A stretch of DNA of 64,000 bases from Iris pallida (Eukaryota > Streptophyta > Magnoliopsida > Asparagales > Iridaceae). Below, piece by piece: positions 37,778 through 48,775 of the stretch; within the stretch, counting starts at the first letter, position 1, and each line of letters starts with the position of its first letter. The stretch spans positions 2,354,429 through 2,418,428 of the forward strand of contig JANAVB010044017.1 in the NCBI GenBank assembly GCA_029216955.1, read 5' to 3'. The position numbers and the translations under genes were made by a program. Under the pieces are notes generated by a model. That model was not told the DNA's origin, did no database searches, and saw only the letters and a program-made list of their open reading frames with translations.

Positions 37778-38431
37778 CTACTGGCCTCCTCCTCTGGCCT
37801 GCTGCTGATGCTGGACAAACCTCTGCTGTCCCGTCGGAGCCCTAGCTTCCGCTGCTGCCTGAGTCAATGGTGTCTGGTTCTTGGGACACTCCCTATACTG
37901 ATGCTCCGCTGAATCACAAAGTAAACACCTGCCTAGTCTCTTCCTGCAGTCATTCCATCCATGACCCAACTTCTTGTAGAAGGTACAACTAATGTGCTGC
38001 TGCTTGGGTGTCTGTTGGTAAAGTGTATGTCCCTGGCCCTGAAAGTGTTGCTGAACAGGCCTCTGTTGATACTGATGCTGAATCCATACGTGAGGCCACT
38101 TGGCCTGACCTCCACTACTGCTGGCTCCATGAGTGTCATGTCCCCTCTTGAGCAACTGTTGCCGCTGAGTCTCCACTATCTACTAGAAGAAGGAGAACAA
38201 CCGTGCCATGTCCTCTGATCCTGACGACGGCTGCTGCTAAAGAATGTCCGGGATGACTGGAGAAAGTCTCAGAGTAGGAAGAGGTGCACTCCCGAAGGCT
38301 GTAGACATCCCAGCCTGAGCTGGCATAATAGGAGCTACAGTCTCGGGGTCCTGCTGATCAAGACGAGAAGTGGCAGACCCCTCAGTAGTGTCCTCCTGAT
38401 CGAGACGATGAGATCGTGTCTCCATAACCAT
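37778..38431 (-). pseudogene. gypsy gag with two zinc knuckles
   Basis: Minus-strand frames run from MVMETRSHRLDQED (start near 38431) to a Gln-rich region with CTFYKKLGHGWNDC and CLLCDSAEHQYREC. The second is a complete CX2CX4HX4C knuckle; the first has Tyr in place of the second Cys. Paired knuckles with a Gln-rich linker are typical of plant chromovirus gag, a nucleic-acid-binding capsid protein. Stops and a frame change separate the N-terminal and knuckle parts, and the middle of gag is shortened. Confidence 0.78.
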
Positions 38432-38678
38432 CCTGAAGACAGATCAAACGAGAGATCAATCGCTGAGAATGAAGCGATAACATCAAGGGAAGATGGTTTA
38501 TTTTTATGGAAATACAATAATGCAGCAAAACTTAGGTAATAGGAATCAGATTAAAAGTTTTTTCTAGGTGTGATTGAGTACCTTAAAAATATATCCTAAT
38601 CCTACTGTAGGCTGTAGTGATACTCTAGTTCGAATACCACTACATAAACTCGACCTGCATGGGCTACCACTAAAAACG

Positions 38679-39561
38679 TGTCACGACCCACACCCAGTGT
38701 AGGGGCACATGAAGTGGGTACGTCCAGCCTACGTCGTAGTGTCGACGGTAGAACGCTGTCCTAGGTCACATACATCTAACAGTTAAAGATACTTGTACAG
38801 TTTATACACTCCGAATGGAGCAACAATATAAAATGCACAATCTCATCACAACTAAGGTAGAAGTACAATAAGGTAGATAGATAAGATCTGAATCCATAAT
38901 GAAATACAAAAGAGAGAGAATCTAAGTGTCTAAGATAACAAATGCACAATATTCAATCATCACAAAATCTCAGATATATACAATGAGTATCCAAATGAGA
39001 TAACAACTGAAAATAAGATAAAGCCTAATCTATGGGGGTATCAACATCTACTGCTAATGGATCCTGCTGGAGGTCCAAGTCACAGGTGTCGTCTAAGGCT
39101 GCTCCATAGTATGTAGGATAGAACTCCTCAATGTCATCTATAATATTTCAACAGGTCCAGTCAGGACAGAAATGAGCACAATACATCTCACGCAGTTCAT
39201 AATATGACAAGATATGTAAATATGCTATAGAATAAAATATATGAAACGCTGAAAAATATATGTGAAGTAAAAGAGATAACTGTAAAGAAATATCTACTAT
39301 AAGTGAAGAACTAACAGTGGCTAGTGATGTAGAGTACAAGATAGATATGTGAACGGCTTGAATTTTCACATGAGTATTCTAAGAGTTTGTACATGATTAT
39401 ACTACCTTGGAATTGTTCACACACCATTTATATTCCTCCGTACCCCAATCAATACACAAGGATCCAGACAAGTTATGTTATTGTATATGATATCACATGA
39501 AGGTCCATAAATGGGTACACATGAATGTATACATAGGGGATCTGTGAACACGAGAGTATAT
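38679..39561 (-). repeat. 5' LTR of gypsy element, cut by Tat insertion
   Basis: It starts TGTCACGACCC like 31779 and is colinear with 31779-32660 apart from scattered substitutions and small indels. Homology stops at 39561, where TGTTTGCC (Tat LTR end) begins. The remaining 3.8 kb of this LTR is not found beyond the Tat element, where a gap and duplicated sequence follow. Confidence 0.88.
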
Positions 39562-40090
39562 TGTTTGCCATTGATTATCAAAGAACAAAACAGTTTTATG
39601 GGAGGACTGAACTTTAATTCACAATTACAAACTCGCTTGTACAAAAGAAAGCCTAGGAACAAAACCTAGGAAAAGCAATCTAAGTACAATTGTTTAATTT
39701 GGATTCTGGAGGTGACGGTAGAGGCTCGGGAAAGTGCTATCAACTCTGCCTTACTCCTTGGACGATCGAACGCAACCTCGACTCCGGAAGAAATGCCCTC
39801 TCTGTGTACTTTTTGCTCTGTGTGTCTCTGTGTGTGCGCAAAGGAATCCAATACTATTTATAGGAGTTGGTGATGGAGTGTACAGCCACGTGGCCCATCC
39901 TTGTAACTGCGCCTTGAGAAGTGGGCAGTTGGAGATTGTTTAAGATTAATTGATCTGTTTGTTACAATAAATCTGGACTGTTATGTCGGTTGCAATAAAT
40001 CTGAACTGTTATGATATGGTTGCAATAAATCTGAGTTGTTTAAGACTTAGTCAACTTCTGCCACGTGTTCCAACTGCCACTATGTTGCGA
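39562..40090 (-). repeat. 3' LTR of Tat element (outer part)
   Basis: TGTTTGCCATTGATTATC at 39562 interrupts the gypsy LTR. On the minus strand a TATA box (39854-39862) lies about 290 bp before the LTR end, as expected for U3/R/U5. The U3 start is not determined because no second LTR is available for comparison, so the end given is only a minimum. Confidence 0.6.
39854..39862 (-). promoter_or_regulatory. TATA box of Tat element LTR
   Basis: The minus strand reads CCTATAAATAGTATTGG. Its position about 290 bp from the LTR end fits a retroelement promoter; in this copy it would read out of the element into 39561 and below. Confidence 0.6.
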
Positions 40091-40780
40091 GCCGCATGAA
40101 TGGTGTATCCTGGCTGAGCCGCATGAAGGACTGTCCCCATGACCAAGCCGTATGAGGGTGGCCTCATAACCGAGCCGTATAAGGGTCACACAGGCGATCC
40201 GCATAAAGAACTTTCTTGGAATTTGTGAACTGTGCCACCTATCATAAAGATTTTTTTCGTCTTTTTATGAGCATGTCGCGTCACTTCTTTATGTCAGAGC
40301 CATCATTTCTGTCAGAGCTGTCACTTTGTGTCAGAGCATTAATGGCCAGCTGCACGGAGTAATTATGGCCAGCTGTATAGGCCTATTTCGAACCGCATAA
40401 GGTCACGTGGCTCCTCATGAAGCTTTTTTTAGCCGCATGAAGCTTTCTGAGCCGCATGAAGCTCTCAGGAATTTTAAGCCGCATGAAAACTCCCCAAGTT
40501 TTGAGGCGTATGGAGTTTATGTTGATTCTGGGCCGCATAAGAATTACTATACTTTTCCATAATTTTACAAGATCCCCTTCAAAGTTTTTAATTTGTAAAA
40601 TTGAAATACTTTGAATAAGAAGCATGGGTATGTCCGCATAAGCTCTTCATGCCGCATAGACTTCTCTGGCCGTATAGGATTCTCTGGCCGCATAGGCTTC
40701 TCTGGCCGCATGGGCTTCTCTGTCCGCATAGTCTTTTCTGGCCGCATAGTCTTTTCGTGCCACGTAGGCGTCTCATTAAT
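40090..40780. repeat. GCCGCAT repeats between Tat LTR and PMD gene
   Basis: About two dozen copies of GCCGCATGAAG or GCCGCATAG-like words are spaced irregularly (about 15-40 bp). The most regular run, around 40645-40760, is a CCGCATAGGCTTCTCTGG-type unit. The same word is repeated again in intron 1 of the PMD gene (41330-41720). Minus-strand frames (LCGQRSLCGQ) are artefacts. Confidence 0.85.
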
Positions 40781-40972
40781 TGCTTTTGATTTATTTTGAT
40801 TTTTAAAGCCGTCTTTTGGATAGGATCCCAAGAGTCGGTATTAAATATTTAGATTTACCTTGATGATTTTGAGCATTCTTTACATAAAAGAGGATAGAAT
40901 TCCAAGGGTCGGCTTTATCTTCTAGGCAGCACGAAATCCGAAGCGCTATCGGTTCATACGCCCTTGTCAGCC

Positions 40973-40980
40973 TATAAATA
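40973..40980 (+). promoter_or_regulatory. TATA box of antisense PMD gene
   Basis: TATAAATA within CAGCCTATAAATATGAG lies about 92 bp upstream of the ATG at 41072. It is on the plus strand, opposite to the retroelement's own transcription, and is followed by a pyrimidine-rich leader. It is the best candidate promoter for the PMD gene. Confidence 0.65.
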
Positions 40981-41168
40981 TGAGCAATTTTTGAAGAGAG
41001 AGATTCTTTACTCTCTTCTTTCTTCAAGCTTTCGTGTCCTAGTCGCCGTCTCTTCTCCTCTTTGATCATCAATGGCTCCTAAGGCTTCCTCTAGTCCAGC
41101 GAAGGACAAAGGAGTTGCCTCTTCGTCGGCGATCTCAGTTCACCCCGACGTTCATCTTGCTATTGACG

Positions 41169-41772
41169 GTAAGAGCATTGAGAATAACTGCATGGATTCG
41201 AACCCTAACCATAATGGCTATATCGCATATTTTATGCGCGAGCCTTTGGCATATAATGCTCTCTTCGTCTTCATTGAACTGCTTAAGTTCAGTGTGATGA
41301 ATCCGTATATGCTTTACTGGGCCGTATGAACGTCTCATGTCCGAGCCGTACGGGGTATATCTCATGTCCGAGTCGCATGAGAGTTGCTTCATGACTGAGC
41401 CGCATGTGAGTATGTCTCATGTCCGAGCCGCATGAGAGTTGCTTCATGTCCGAGCCGCATGACAGTTTTCCTCATGTCCAAGCCGCATGAGAGACGTCTC
41501 ATGGGCATAAGCACTTTATGAACGGGCCGCATGAAGACCGACCAAACAGAGCCGCATAAGCTCTTATGAACTGGGCCGCATGAAGACCCACCAAACAGAG
41601 CCGCATAAGCTCTTATAAACTGGGCCGCATGAAAACCCACAAACAGAGCCGCTTGAGCTCCTTATAAACTGGGCCGCATGAAGTCCCACCTAATCAGAGC
41701 CGCATAAGCTCAAAAACATTAAGTAGTTTTTCTCTGGCTATCTTCTGACTTCTTTCTTTTGTATTTTTTCAG
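41169..41772 (+). other. Intron 1 of PMD gene
   Basis: The donor is GACG|GTAAGA, and the acceptor TTTTGTATTTTTTCAG|TGAAG has a strong pyrimidine tract. Splicing joins phase 1 codons to give HLAIDVKLPVNP. The intron contains tandem repeats with the GCCGCAT word, including about four units of ~61 bp at 41524-41711 (GGGCCGCATGAAGACCCACC start). Confidence 0.65.
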
Positions 41773-43236
41773 TGAAGTTGCCAGTCAATCCTGCAGGAGA
41801 ACTCTTGGTAGGTCGAGCTCAATCTGCTGTGGGTGTGCGGTTGATCATTTAGTTGATTATGTGTCGGACTAGTTTCCCAAAGATGAACCTGAGGAGAGGC
41901 TGTGAGATATCAAGAACCAGTCCTTCTACTTTCTTTCGGCATGATGAACTTAGGAAATTAGGGGGCAAACACCTGAAACCTGCGTTCCTCTTTGGGATGC
42001 CATGACTGTAAAGAACCCCAACGTTTTAGATATATCTGAAAGTTGGAGTTTTTCTTCTAACAGGATGGCGATCCACATTCCTCAGATGGAGCATCACTTT
42101 TCGCTGTCGTGGTTCAACATGCTGCCAATGGACAAAAAATGGTAGACTCCTTGACTCGAGCCGACAGGGGATGTTTGTGGGTGATATTCACTATAACAGA
42201 AACTTAGGGTCGGTGGTCGCGAGCAAGACACCGATCAGCTGCTACGTGATGGGGTTGGCTCCGGGTAGCTTCTTGAATGTGTAGGGTCCAAACTTTCGGT
42301 TCTCTCAGACTGACACTTTTATGAAACAGCTTGCTCAGAAGGGGTCCTACCCCACTGGTCGGTTGGCGCTGCTGAATTGGATGAACCCTATCCCTTCGTG
42401 GACCAACTTGACCATGTGGATTTTGCGGACATACGAGAATCTCCTGCACGAGATTGGCCTCTATCATGCCATTCGGGCACCTATTATGGTCTTCCCCTAA
42501 ACAAGAAGCTCTTCATGGCTCTTCTTGAAATGTACAACCGTCGAACGGGGACCTTCTTTACCCCTGGAGGGGAGATGGAGCTGCTCTCCACGAGATGTGC
42601 GAAGTCTCTAAGCTGCCCTGGGGAGACGAAGTTTTCGAGGCATATACTCCTACGAATGAAGAATTTGAGTAGTTGGAGCAGCGGTTCCCGGGCTTTGTGG
42701 CTGTCTATCGGGAATTGTTGTGTCACCACAGCACGTGCCAGCAGATGTCGAAGAAGAAGAACGACAGCTCGAAAGGAAACCTTCCTCATACGAAGGCCTG
42801 GCTCAGTTACCTTTTTAAGCTCGGCACCTCAGGTCGGGTTTCTCCCCGAAGTCCTCAAACCCGGAGGAGGTGCAGGACCAGGTGTCGACTGCCAAGAGGG
42901 TAAAAACCACAGGCGACAGATTTGGGGGTCAAACTGACTCCTTTAATTATTTTTATCAGGATACCCAGCAAATGTCTGACAAGGCTCTCCTGGCGAGATT
43001 TCTGATGGTATGGCTACGGAACTGCGTAGTTTCGGGAGGGGCTGGCTCTATTGAGAGAATCAGTCGTAACTTTATCCTTCCTGCGGTGAAGCTAGTCTTT
43101 GGGGCCAGACTAGCTCTCATCCCTGCCATGATATGTAGCATACATCGTGGCCTCCGTACTTTCTCGTCCAAGGTCATTGCCCTTGATACGACGAAGGACT
43201 TTGAACGAATCGAGCTGCCCTATCATTATCTGATGG

Positions 43237-45424
43237 GACACTGGAAAGCCCTAAGCAACACCTAGGACTAATTTTCTATTCAAATAGATTCCAAAAACTC
43301 GAACAAAGTGTTCTTTGAGATATTTCGTCGAACACCTTAACTACCCACTGATACGTGTCCGATACGGACACGTAATAGATCCAAAACCTAGGGTTAGCCT
43401 ATCCTACTGTTAGGTTAGGGCTAGGGCATTCCTAAAATGATTTTTAACAGAATTTTGTGCAGTATTGAACTGATTTACCTTCCTTTCAGTTTTGTGTGGG
43501 GTTTCTGTTTCAGGAATGGCCCTGTTAACTGGAAATTGTTCCAGTTTTCCCCTATAAACTGAATTCCTGAATTATGTATACACTGTTTCTAAATTCTGAT
43601 CACACACACACCCACAGTTGCCTCACTATTTTCCCTGTTCATTCAAGTATTTATGTACACTCTCATGTACACACCCTATATGTATCACACACTCTCTAAC
43701 ACACATACACTAGTATATAGCTATGACACCCCTTGACACACTATGGGAATCATTCCACACACACACACATACACTGGTACACATTGTGTGCCCCTCTCTC
43801 TTTCATGCCTATATGTATTGAGGGTATGTGTAGATATTCTATATTATAGTGTTGTACCTTGTATAGAATAGTTGTATATAGGAATGTGTGTAAATGTATT
43901 ACATATATGTGGTTGTATGGGGTAATGTATAGATAGCCAATATGTGTATATTCTAACTAGATTATAATGTATACCAATATGTGTTCTAGCTATAGAGAAT
44001 AACATGTGTGAGATGTGTCTAGTCGGCTATAGGCTAGATATATGACATGTGGAGATGTATATTGGTAGGCTTGACATGGTATTGCCTAGAATAGCCTAGT
44101 AAACCTAGAATAACTTGCTAGACCTAGATTAGACTAGTTTGACCTAGATTAGACTTGGTTGACCTAGTTTGACTTCTAGGGTTGACCAGAGTTGACCAAG
44201 AGTTGACTTTGGTCTAATTGGCCTAGATTCATGTAGAACACATTGTAGTGCATTACATTTCTATTCTGGACTTGTTGTGACTCGTACTGTTCTAAATAGG
44301 AGCCAGACACACTCATCGGACAGTACTTTCATCTCGGACTTTCAGTTAACAGACGAGTACATTCTCTGATCTTTTCATACCTGTCTGGACTATATTCATG
44401 CTCTAGATTACTCTACATGATGCTGACACGTATCTTCACGGATTAGTACTATATGGATCCTTTCCTGAGATGTTATCCCTCTACGGGTGCATCGGGTATT
44501 TCATGTTCATGTACTTTATCATGTGCATCAGGTACTCCTTGTACTCGTACTAGTTCATGTTTTACATATTCTCATGTGCTTTCACGTGCCTCATATACTA
44601 CTCATTACATGAGTTCACGTATCTTAGTTGTATTCATGTGCTTATAACGTAACTTAAATGGATTCTTGTGTACTGATTGGGGCGGGGTGAGTAGAATTGG
44701 TTATGTGAACACTATCCCCAGTAGCTGTATAAATGTGCCTCCTTATTTGTATTCATGTGGCCCTAAGCCGTTTACATAACCATATTGTACTCTAAATCAC
44801 ATAGTCACTTACAGTCTTTACTATCATGTATCTATTTCCAGTTACAAAATATCTCATATTTTACTTGTACTTCCATTCAGCACTTCCTGTATTTTACTCT
44901 ATTGCAATAATTTATACTCCTAACCTGATATGAACTGTTGAGAGATATGTGCTCGTTCCCGTCCTGACTGGACCTGTTGAAATATTACAGAGGACGAGGC
45001 TGAGGCGTTCTGCCCTACTTACTACGGTGCCATACTAGATGAGTGCCCGAATTTGGACCAGCAGCAGGATCCATTAGCTGTAGACGATACTCCATTAGTT
45101 TAGGAGTCTTACTATTTTGGGATTATTGTACTAGTCTTTGAGATATTTGAGTTATGTATTATTTTAAACATTTAGAATTCTGGATTGTATCTCTGTGATT
45201 CTCTGTTCTGGATTTTATCTTTCATTATCATTCCATCTTACCTGTTCTACCTTAGCTGTGGTTGAGTTTATATTGTGTTATGTCACCCCCATTCGGGGAG
45301 TATAACTGTATTACCTTCAATTGTTAGATGTTGTGACCTAGGACATCGTTCTACCGCCGACACTGCGGCGTAGGCTGGACGTACCCACGTCTCGTGCCCT
45401 TACTCTAGGGTGCGGGTCGTGACA
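43237..45424 (+). mobile_element. Gypsy LTR fragment inserted in PMD gene
   Basis: The right end GGGTGCGGGTCGTGACA (45424) and the preceding 1.8 kb are the reverse complement of the inner part of the 31779 LTR family, including the shared GTTGACCAAGAGTTGACTT block (about 44180) and the CCGACACTGCGGCGTAGGCTG block near the end. The left end is approximate, placed where the PMD reading HYLMG breaks. No TGTAACACCC start is present, so the fragment is 5' truncated or rearranged. The first ~200 bp, with the GTGTCCGATACGGACAC word, match the 35490-35600 region in the opposite sense to the rest. Confidence 0.75.
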
Positions 45425-46304
45425 GGGTGGCTATTGATGCACTGTCAGTCTTTGATGAGGCCTGGCCTAGAAGACGACGTAACTGTTGATGATGCTTTTA
45501 TCTTCCAGTATCGCCGTATGCCCTGGAAGTGTAGTACTATGCCAGCCTGTCGGATGGCGCTGGCAAGAGTGGATAGATACACCTTTTTCGTGTCTGTTCC
45601 TCATTTTACTGATGAAAAAATGAATGGTGTACATCTTGATGGTACTGGGCCTCCCTACCTCTTGCCGATAAGATGCTCCTCTGGTTGTAGAATATCTATC
45701 CTGCACACCTGGTATATCGCAACTGTAACTCCGTCTTCTTGGAGCCTTACTTGCCCAGTCTGTTCTTCCGGCAGTTTGGGTACAGTCAGATGTTCCTGGA
45801 CAATCCCAGCTCCGGCCTGGGTTTTGAGGGAAACTTCCCTGACGGCATCGGGCTTGGCACTACTATAACACGGTTCACACCCGCACTAGCTTCTCTATAC
45901 CTAATGCTAGGGAGTCAGGACAAATTTTGTACTTAGCGGCTCTGTACCATGTTATGGTGAACAAGCCCCTCATGATTTTGACCCAAGTACCAATTTTATT
46001 ATTGGGACTAGCTTGGAGGAGAAGCCGAAAGGGTCCAAAACGAGGAAAAAGAAGGTGAACACGGTCGATGTATCCGACTCAGAGTCCATCAACATAGACG
46101 AGGAGGATGACCCTGATGACTTGTCACTTCCTTCTGCAGATGATGTGGTGGCAGATCAGCCCCCTGTTGCGCCGTTCTTCACGAAAGCGAAGCAGGCGTG
46201 GGTCCGCTGTTGACGGCATAACTTACTCCAGAAAATGGGCTGCGGTCAAGCCTTGTCGGCTAATCATTAGGGAGAGAAGCGAGGATGTTGATATCGTTTC
46301 AGAG

Positions 46305-46380
46305 GTGAATCGAATTACAACCATCTTTTTTAGCTCTTCTTTTCCGTACTATGATCTGATCATTCTCTTTTTCTTTGTAG
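46305..46380 (+). other. Second supported intron of PMD gene
   Basis: Donor TCAGAG|GTGAAT and acceptor CTTTTTCTTTGTAG|ACGTC. Removal joins DVDIVSE to TSEEVDSREPT in phase 0 and replaces a frame that otherwise runs into stops. A 76-bp length is normal for plants. Confidence 0.6.
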
Positions 46381-47921
46381 ACGTCAGAAGAAGTGGACTC
46401 TCGAGAGCCGACTACTGTCTCTGAGGTCGACCTGGCTCTAGCCACTTTAATTAGTGATATGAGTGCCGAGCTTATTTCTGCCAGAGTTTTTTCGACGACG
46501 GCTGAGGTTCCTCCCGTTGCTGACATCTCAACCCAGGGCGATGTGGGCTCTACTGAGCCTATCCCCGAGGTTGCTGAATTCCAGCCGAGAGTGATGTTGA
46601 CCCAATTACGTCTACCTTCGGGGCGGCTGGGGCAGAGGAACCTGCACCATTCGGCTTAGATGTCGTTGGTGAGGAGGATACAATGGCTGTGAGCGAGCCT
46701 CAGCTTCAGCAACCCTCCCCTGGTAAGCTAAGTCAAGTCTTGACTAGTGAGGAGGTTCATTTGCTCTATCTTCACATCCTTCGGGTTAAGCTGATCGATG
46801 GTTGCTCCGGACATACAGGTCCTGCTCCTTCGCTGCCAACGACGGACATCATCGGAGGAGAAGTTACCAGAGGGGATCTGGTGGAAGAAAAGTATGCCTC
46901 CTCCTCCTTCAACTCATATCGAGGGGTCTCCTGCCGGTTCGAGTTCAGGAGAACAGGCAGTAGAACGACCGAGACGGGAAGAAATGGTCCCTGAAACCCT
47001 CCTTGGTTCATGTGGCTTCGGAGGTCGACCTTTCCGCCCTGCCAGTCTCCGGATTCTTCGGGCTACGGAGAAGGAGATGGCCGCTATTCAAGCGTCCTAT
47101 CACTCGAAACTTGTTTCCCTAGTAGCAGGGGCATCAATTTCTGGTGCATCTTCTTCAACTCTGCCAGCTACTCTTCCTTTGACGCTGTCTTCTTCGGAAG
47201 TTCTGGATGAATCGTCGAAGAACGTGGTTGATAGTTTCTACTGCCACCTGAAGCGAGGGGTTGAAGCTGCTGTGGTGAGGGGGACATCTTTTGCATTGGC
47301 CCGTCAATGTGCCCACGGCCAGATTGAACTCCTCAGAACTCTCTCCGGCGGCGGGCAGGGATGGTCGAGCTTTTGGAGCCCAAATTACTAGAAGCCAATC
47401 AGCTCGTGGCCCAGTTTCAAGTACTGCGGCAAGTCGATCTGTCTTCAGCAATAGATCAGGAACGTGCCTTCCTTATAACCATGTAAAAGGTAAGAAAGAT
47501 ACGGGAGACGTTCGAGCCTGTTCTAGTGAAGGACCTTCAAGATTTATCTTTATAGTACGATCAATTAAGCCGCAGGGGAGAGGATTGCATTGCTCGGGAA
47601 GAGGCCGCCTCTCGTGGGATAATCGATACGAAGAAGCAGATCCTCCAGCTTCAGAGGCAATTGGCTACTTTGGAATCTGAGCTCCAGGCTTCTCGCCAAG
47701 ACAAGGAGATAATTCTTCAGGACGCCGATCGGGTTACCCGGACCTCTACTGCCTTGGAGCGTGCACTGAAGAAGCTTGAAGACGGCTGGCAGGCGCATGC
47801 ACATCTGGAGGATGCAAAAAGGTTGACTCAGGAGGTTGAACGCCGGGCCAAGCGGAGGATTGAGCGGTCGACGGCCCAGTTGAAGGACCGTCTCAGAGAG
47901 ATGTGCGTTGCCGAACCATAA

Positions 47922-48775
47922 TCGGCCTTTTTTTCTTTTTATCATTTATGTTATTTCATTTTAACAGGGACATAGTCCCAAAAAAATGTAGTACTTTTGA
48001 TTTTCAATGAATGACTATGTTTACATCATTCTTTATATGTTGTGCTTTTACTGTATCTTTAGTATTATGGCATTTGCCCCACTGGAGGACTTTTTGTGGA
48101 CCTATTACCCTTGGTATATACTGGTTTTAGGCATGTATAATAAGTTTGATAGGGTTACCTAGAATAACTTTGCGGTAAGGTGGATATGGAAGTTCTTGGT
48201 ATCGGGCGAAAGAATGCCATAGAACAGCTGGGTTCCAGAGGCATGAGATTGTGAGAAAAGAGACGCGTGTACTAGAGAACCTAGTACATCATTTGTGGTC
48301 AACTACAGACATTATGGTCAACTGTGGACATTTGTGGGCCTATTATCCTTGGCGTATCCTAGTTTTGGGTACGGATAATAAGTCGAGAGAAAACCGACAT
48401 ACTTGCTCAGAGGTAATGAGGACGTGGCAGGAGTGGACTCCACGAAGGGTACATAGAACAACTCAGAGGTAATATGGATGTAGAAGTTCTACGTAAGGGA
48501 TAATTTGTTTGTGATGGAAGAGAAACAACTCAGAGGTGACATCGACGTGGTTGTTTCGGGAATTTTGTGAATCTGTTACCCTTTTTCATGCACAGAAAGT
48601 GCGGGTAATAGATTATGAGAAAAATACTATTTTGGGGAGAAGTTCAGAGGTATGATCATACATGACTTACTGCCCAGAAGACCTGATATAGATTCATTTT
48701 GAGTGACCAGAGTGTAAGTTCAGCGGTACCTAAGGGTACATAACTCAACAATCCGGTTGATTTGGATAGTATCGT
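47922..48775. other. Spacer between PMD gene and Tat integrase end
   Basis: A noncoding convergent region between the two opposite genes. It has three or so diverged repeats of a segment like CCTATTACCCTTGGTATA ... GGTATGTATAATAAG (about 48100, 48340 and 48575), each followed by CAGAGGTAA-like words. No other feature is seen. Confidence 0.6.

Larger units (their letters stand above)
31779..39561 (-). mobile_element. Ty3-gypsy element with 4.7-kb LTRs, pol missing
   Basis: On the minus strand it reads 5' LTR (cut, 38679-39561), gag (about 37778-38431), a short region without visible pol, a purine-rich tract, then the 3' LTR (31779-36497). The LTR reads TGTAACACCC...GGGTCGTGACA on the minus strand. 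The segment before the 3' LTR (ATTTCGAGGACGAAATTTC on the minus strand) is the usual end of the internal region in plant chromovirus-type gypsy elements. The 5' LTR is interrupted by the Tat element at 39562 and its remainder is not seen. The lineage is probably chromoviral, from gag and the 3' end motif only. Confidence 0.85.
41072..47921 (+). pseudogene. Plant mobile domain (PMD) gene, antisense in Tat element, disrupted
   Basis: Exon 1 (41072-41168, MAPKASSSPAKDKG) joins across a GT...AG intron to 41773 (KLPVNPAGELL). The following frames carry PMD blocks: LHEIGLYHAIRA, PLNKKLFMALLEMYNRRTG, FTPGGEM, then ARFLMVWLRNCVVS, LIPAMICSIHRGL and PYHYLMG. The text resumes after a 2.2-kb LTR insertion as W-L-L-M-H. 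The tail has an acidic/basic linker, a second intron (46305-46380) and a coiled coil (about 47580-47910, LQRQLATLESELQASRQDK) before the stop at 47921. PMD proteins are found as host MAIN/MAIL factors and inside plant transposons; the role in the element is not established. Frameshifts and stops besides the insertion show it is dead here. Confidence 0.78.

Noticed and set aside
40565..40831. Minus-strand frame with repeated RPEKPMRPE
   Set aside because: It is the GCCGCAT-type repeat read as protein; other frames give equally regular peptides.
41072..47921. PMD gene as a host gene unrelated to the retroelement
   Set aside because: It lies between Tat integrase and the Tat LTR in the place where antisense genes occur in such elements, and it is decayed to the same degree. 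A host origin of the domain is possible, but not of this copy.
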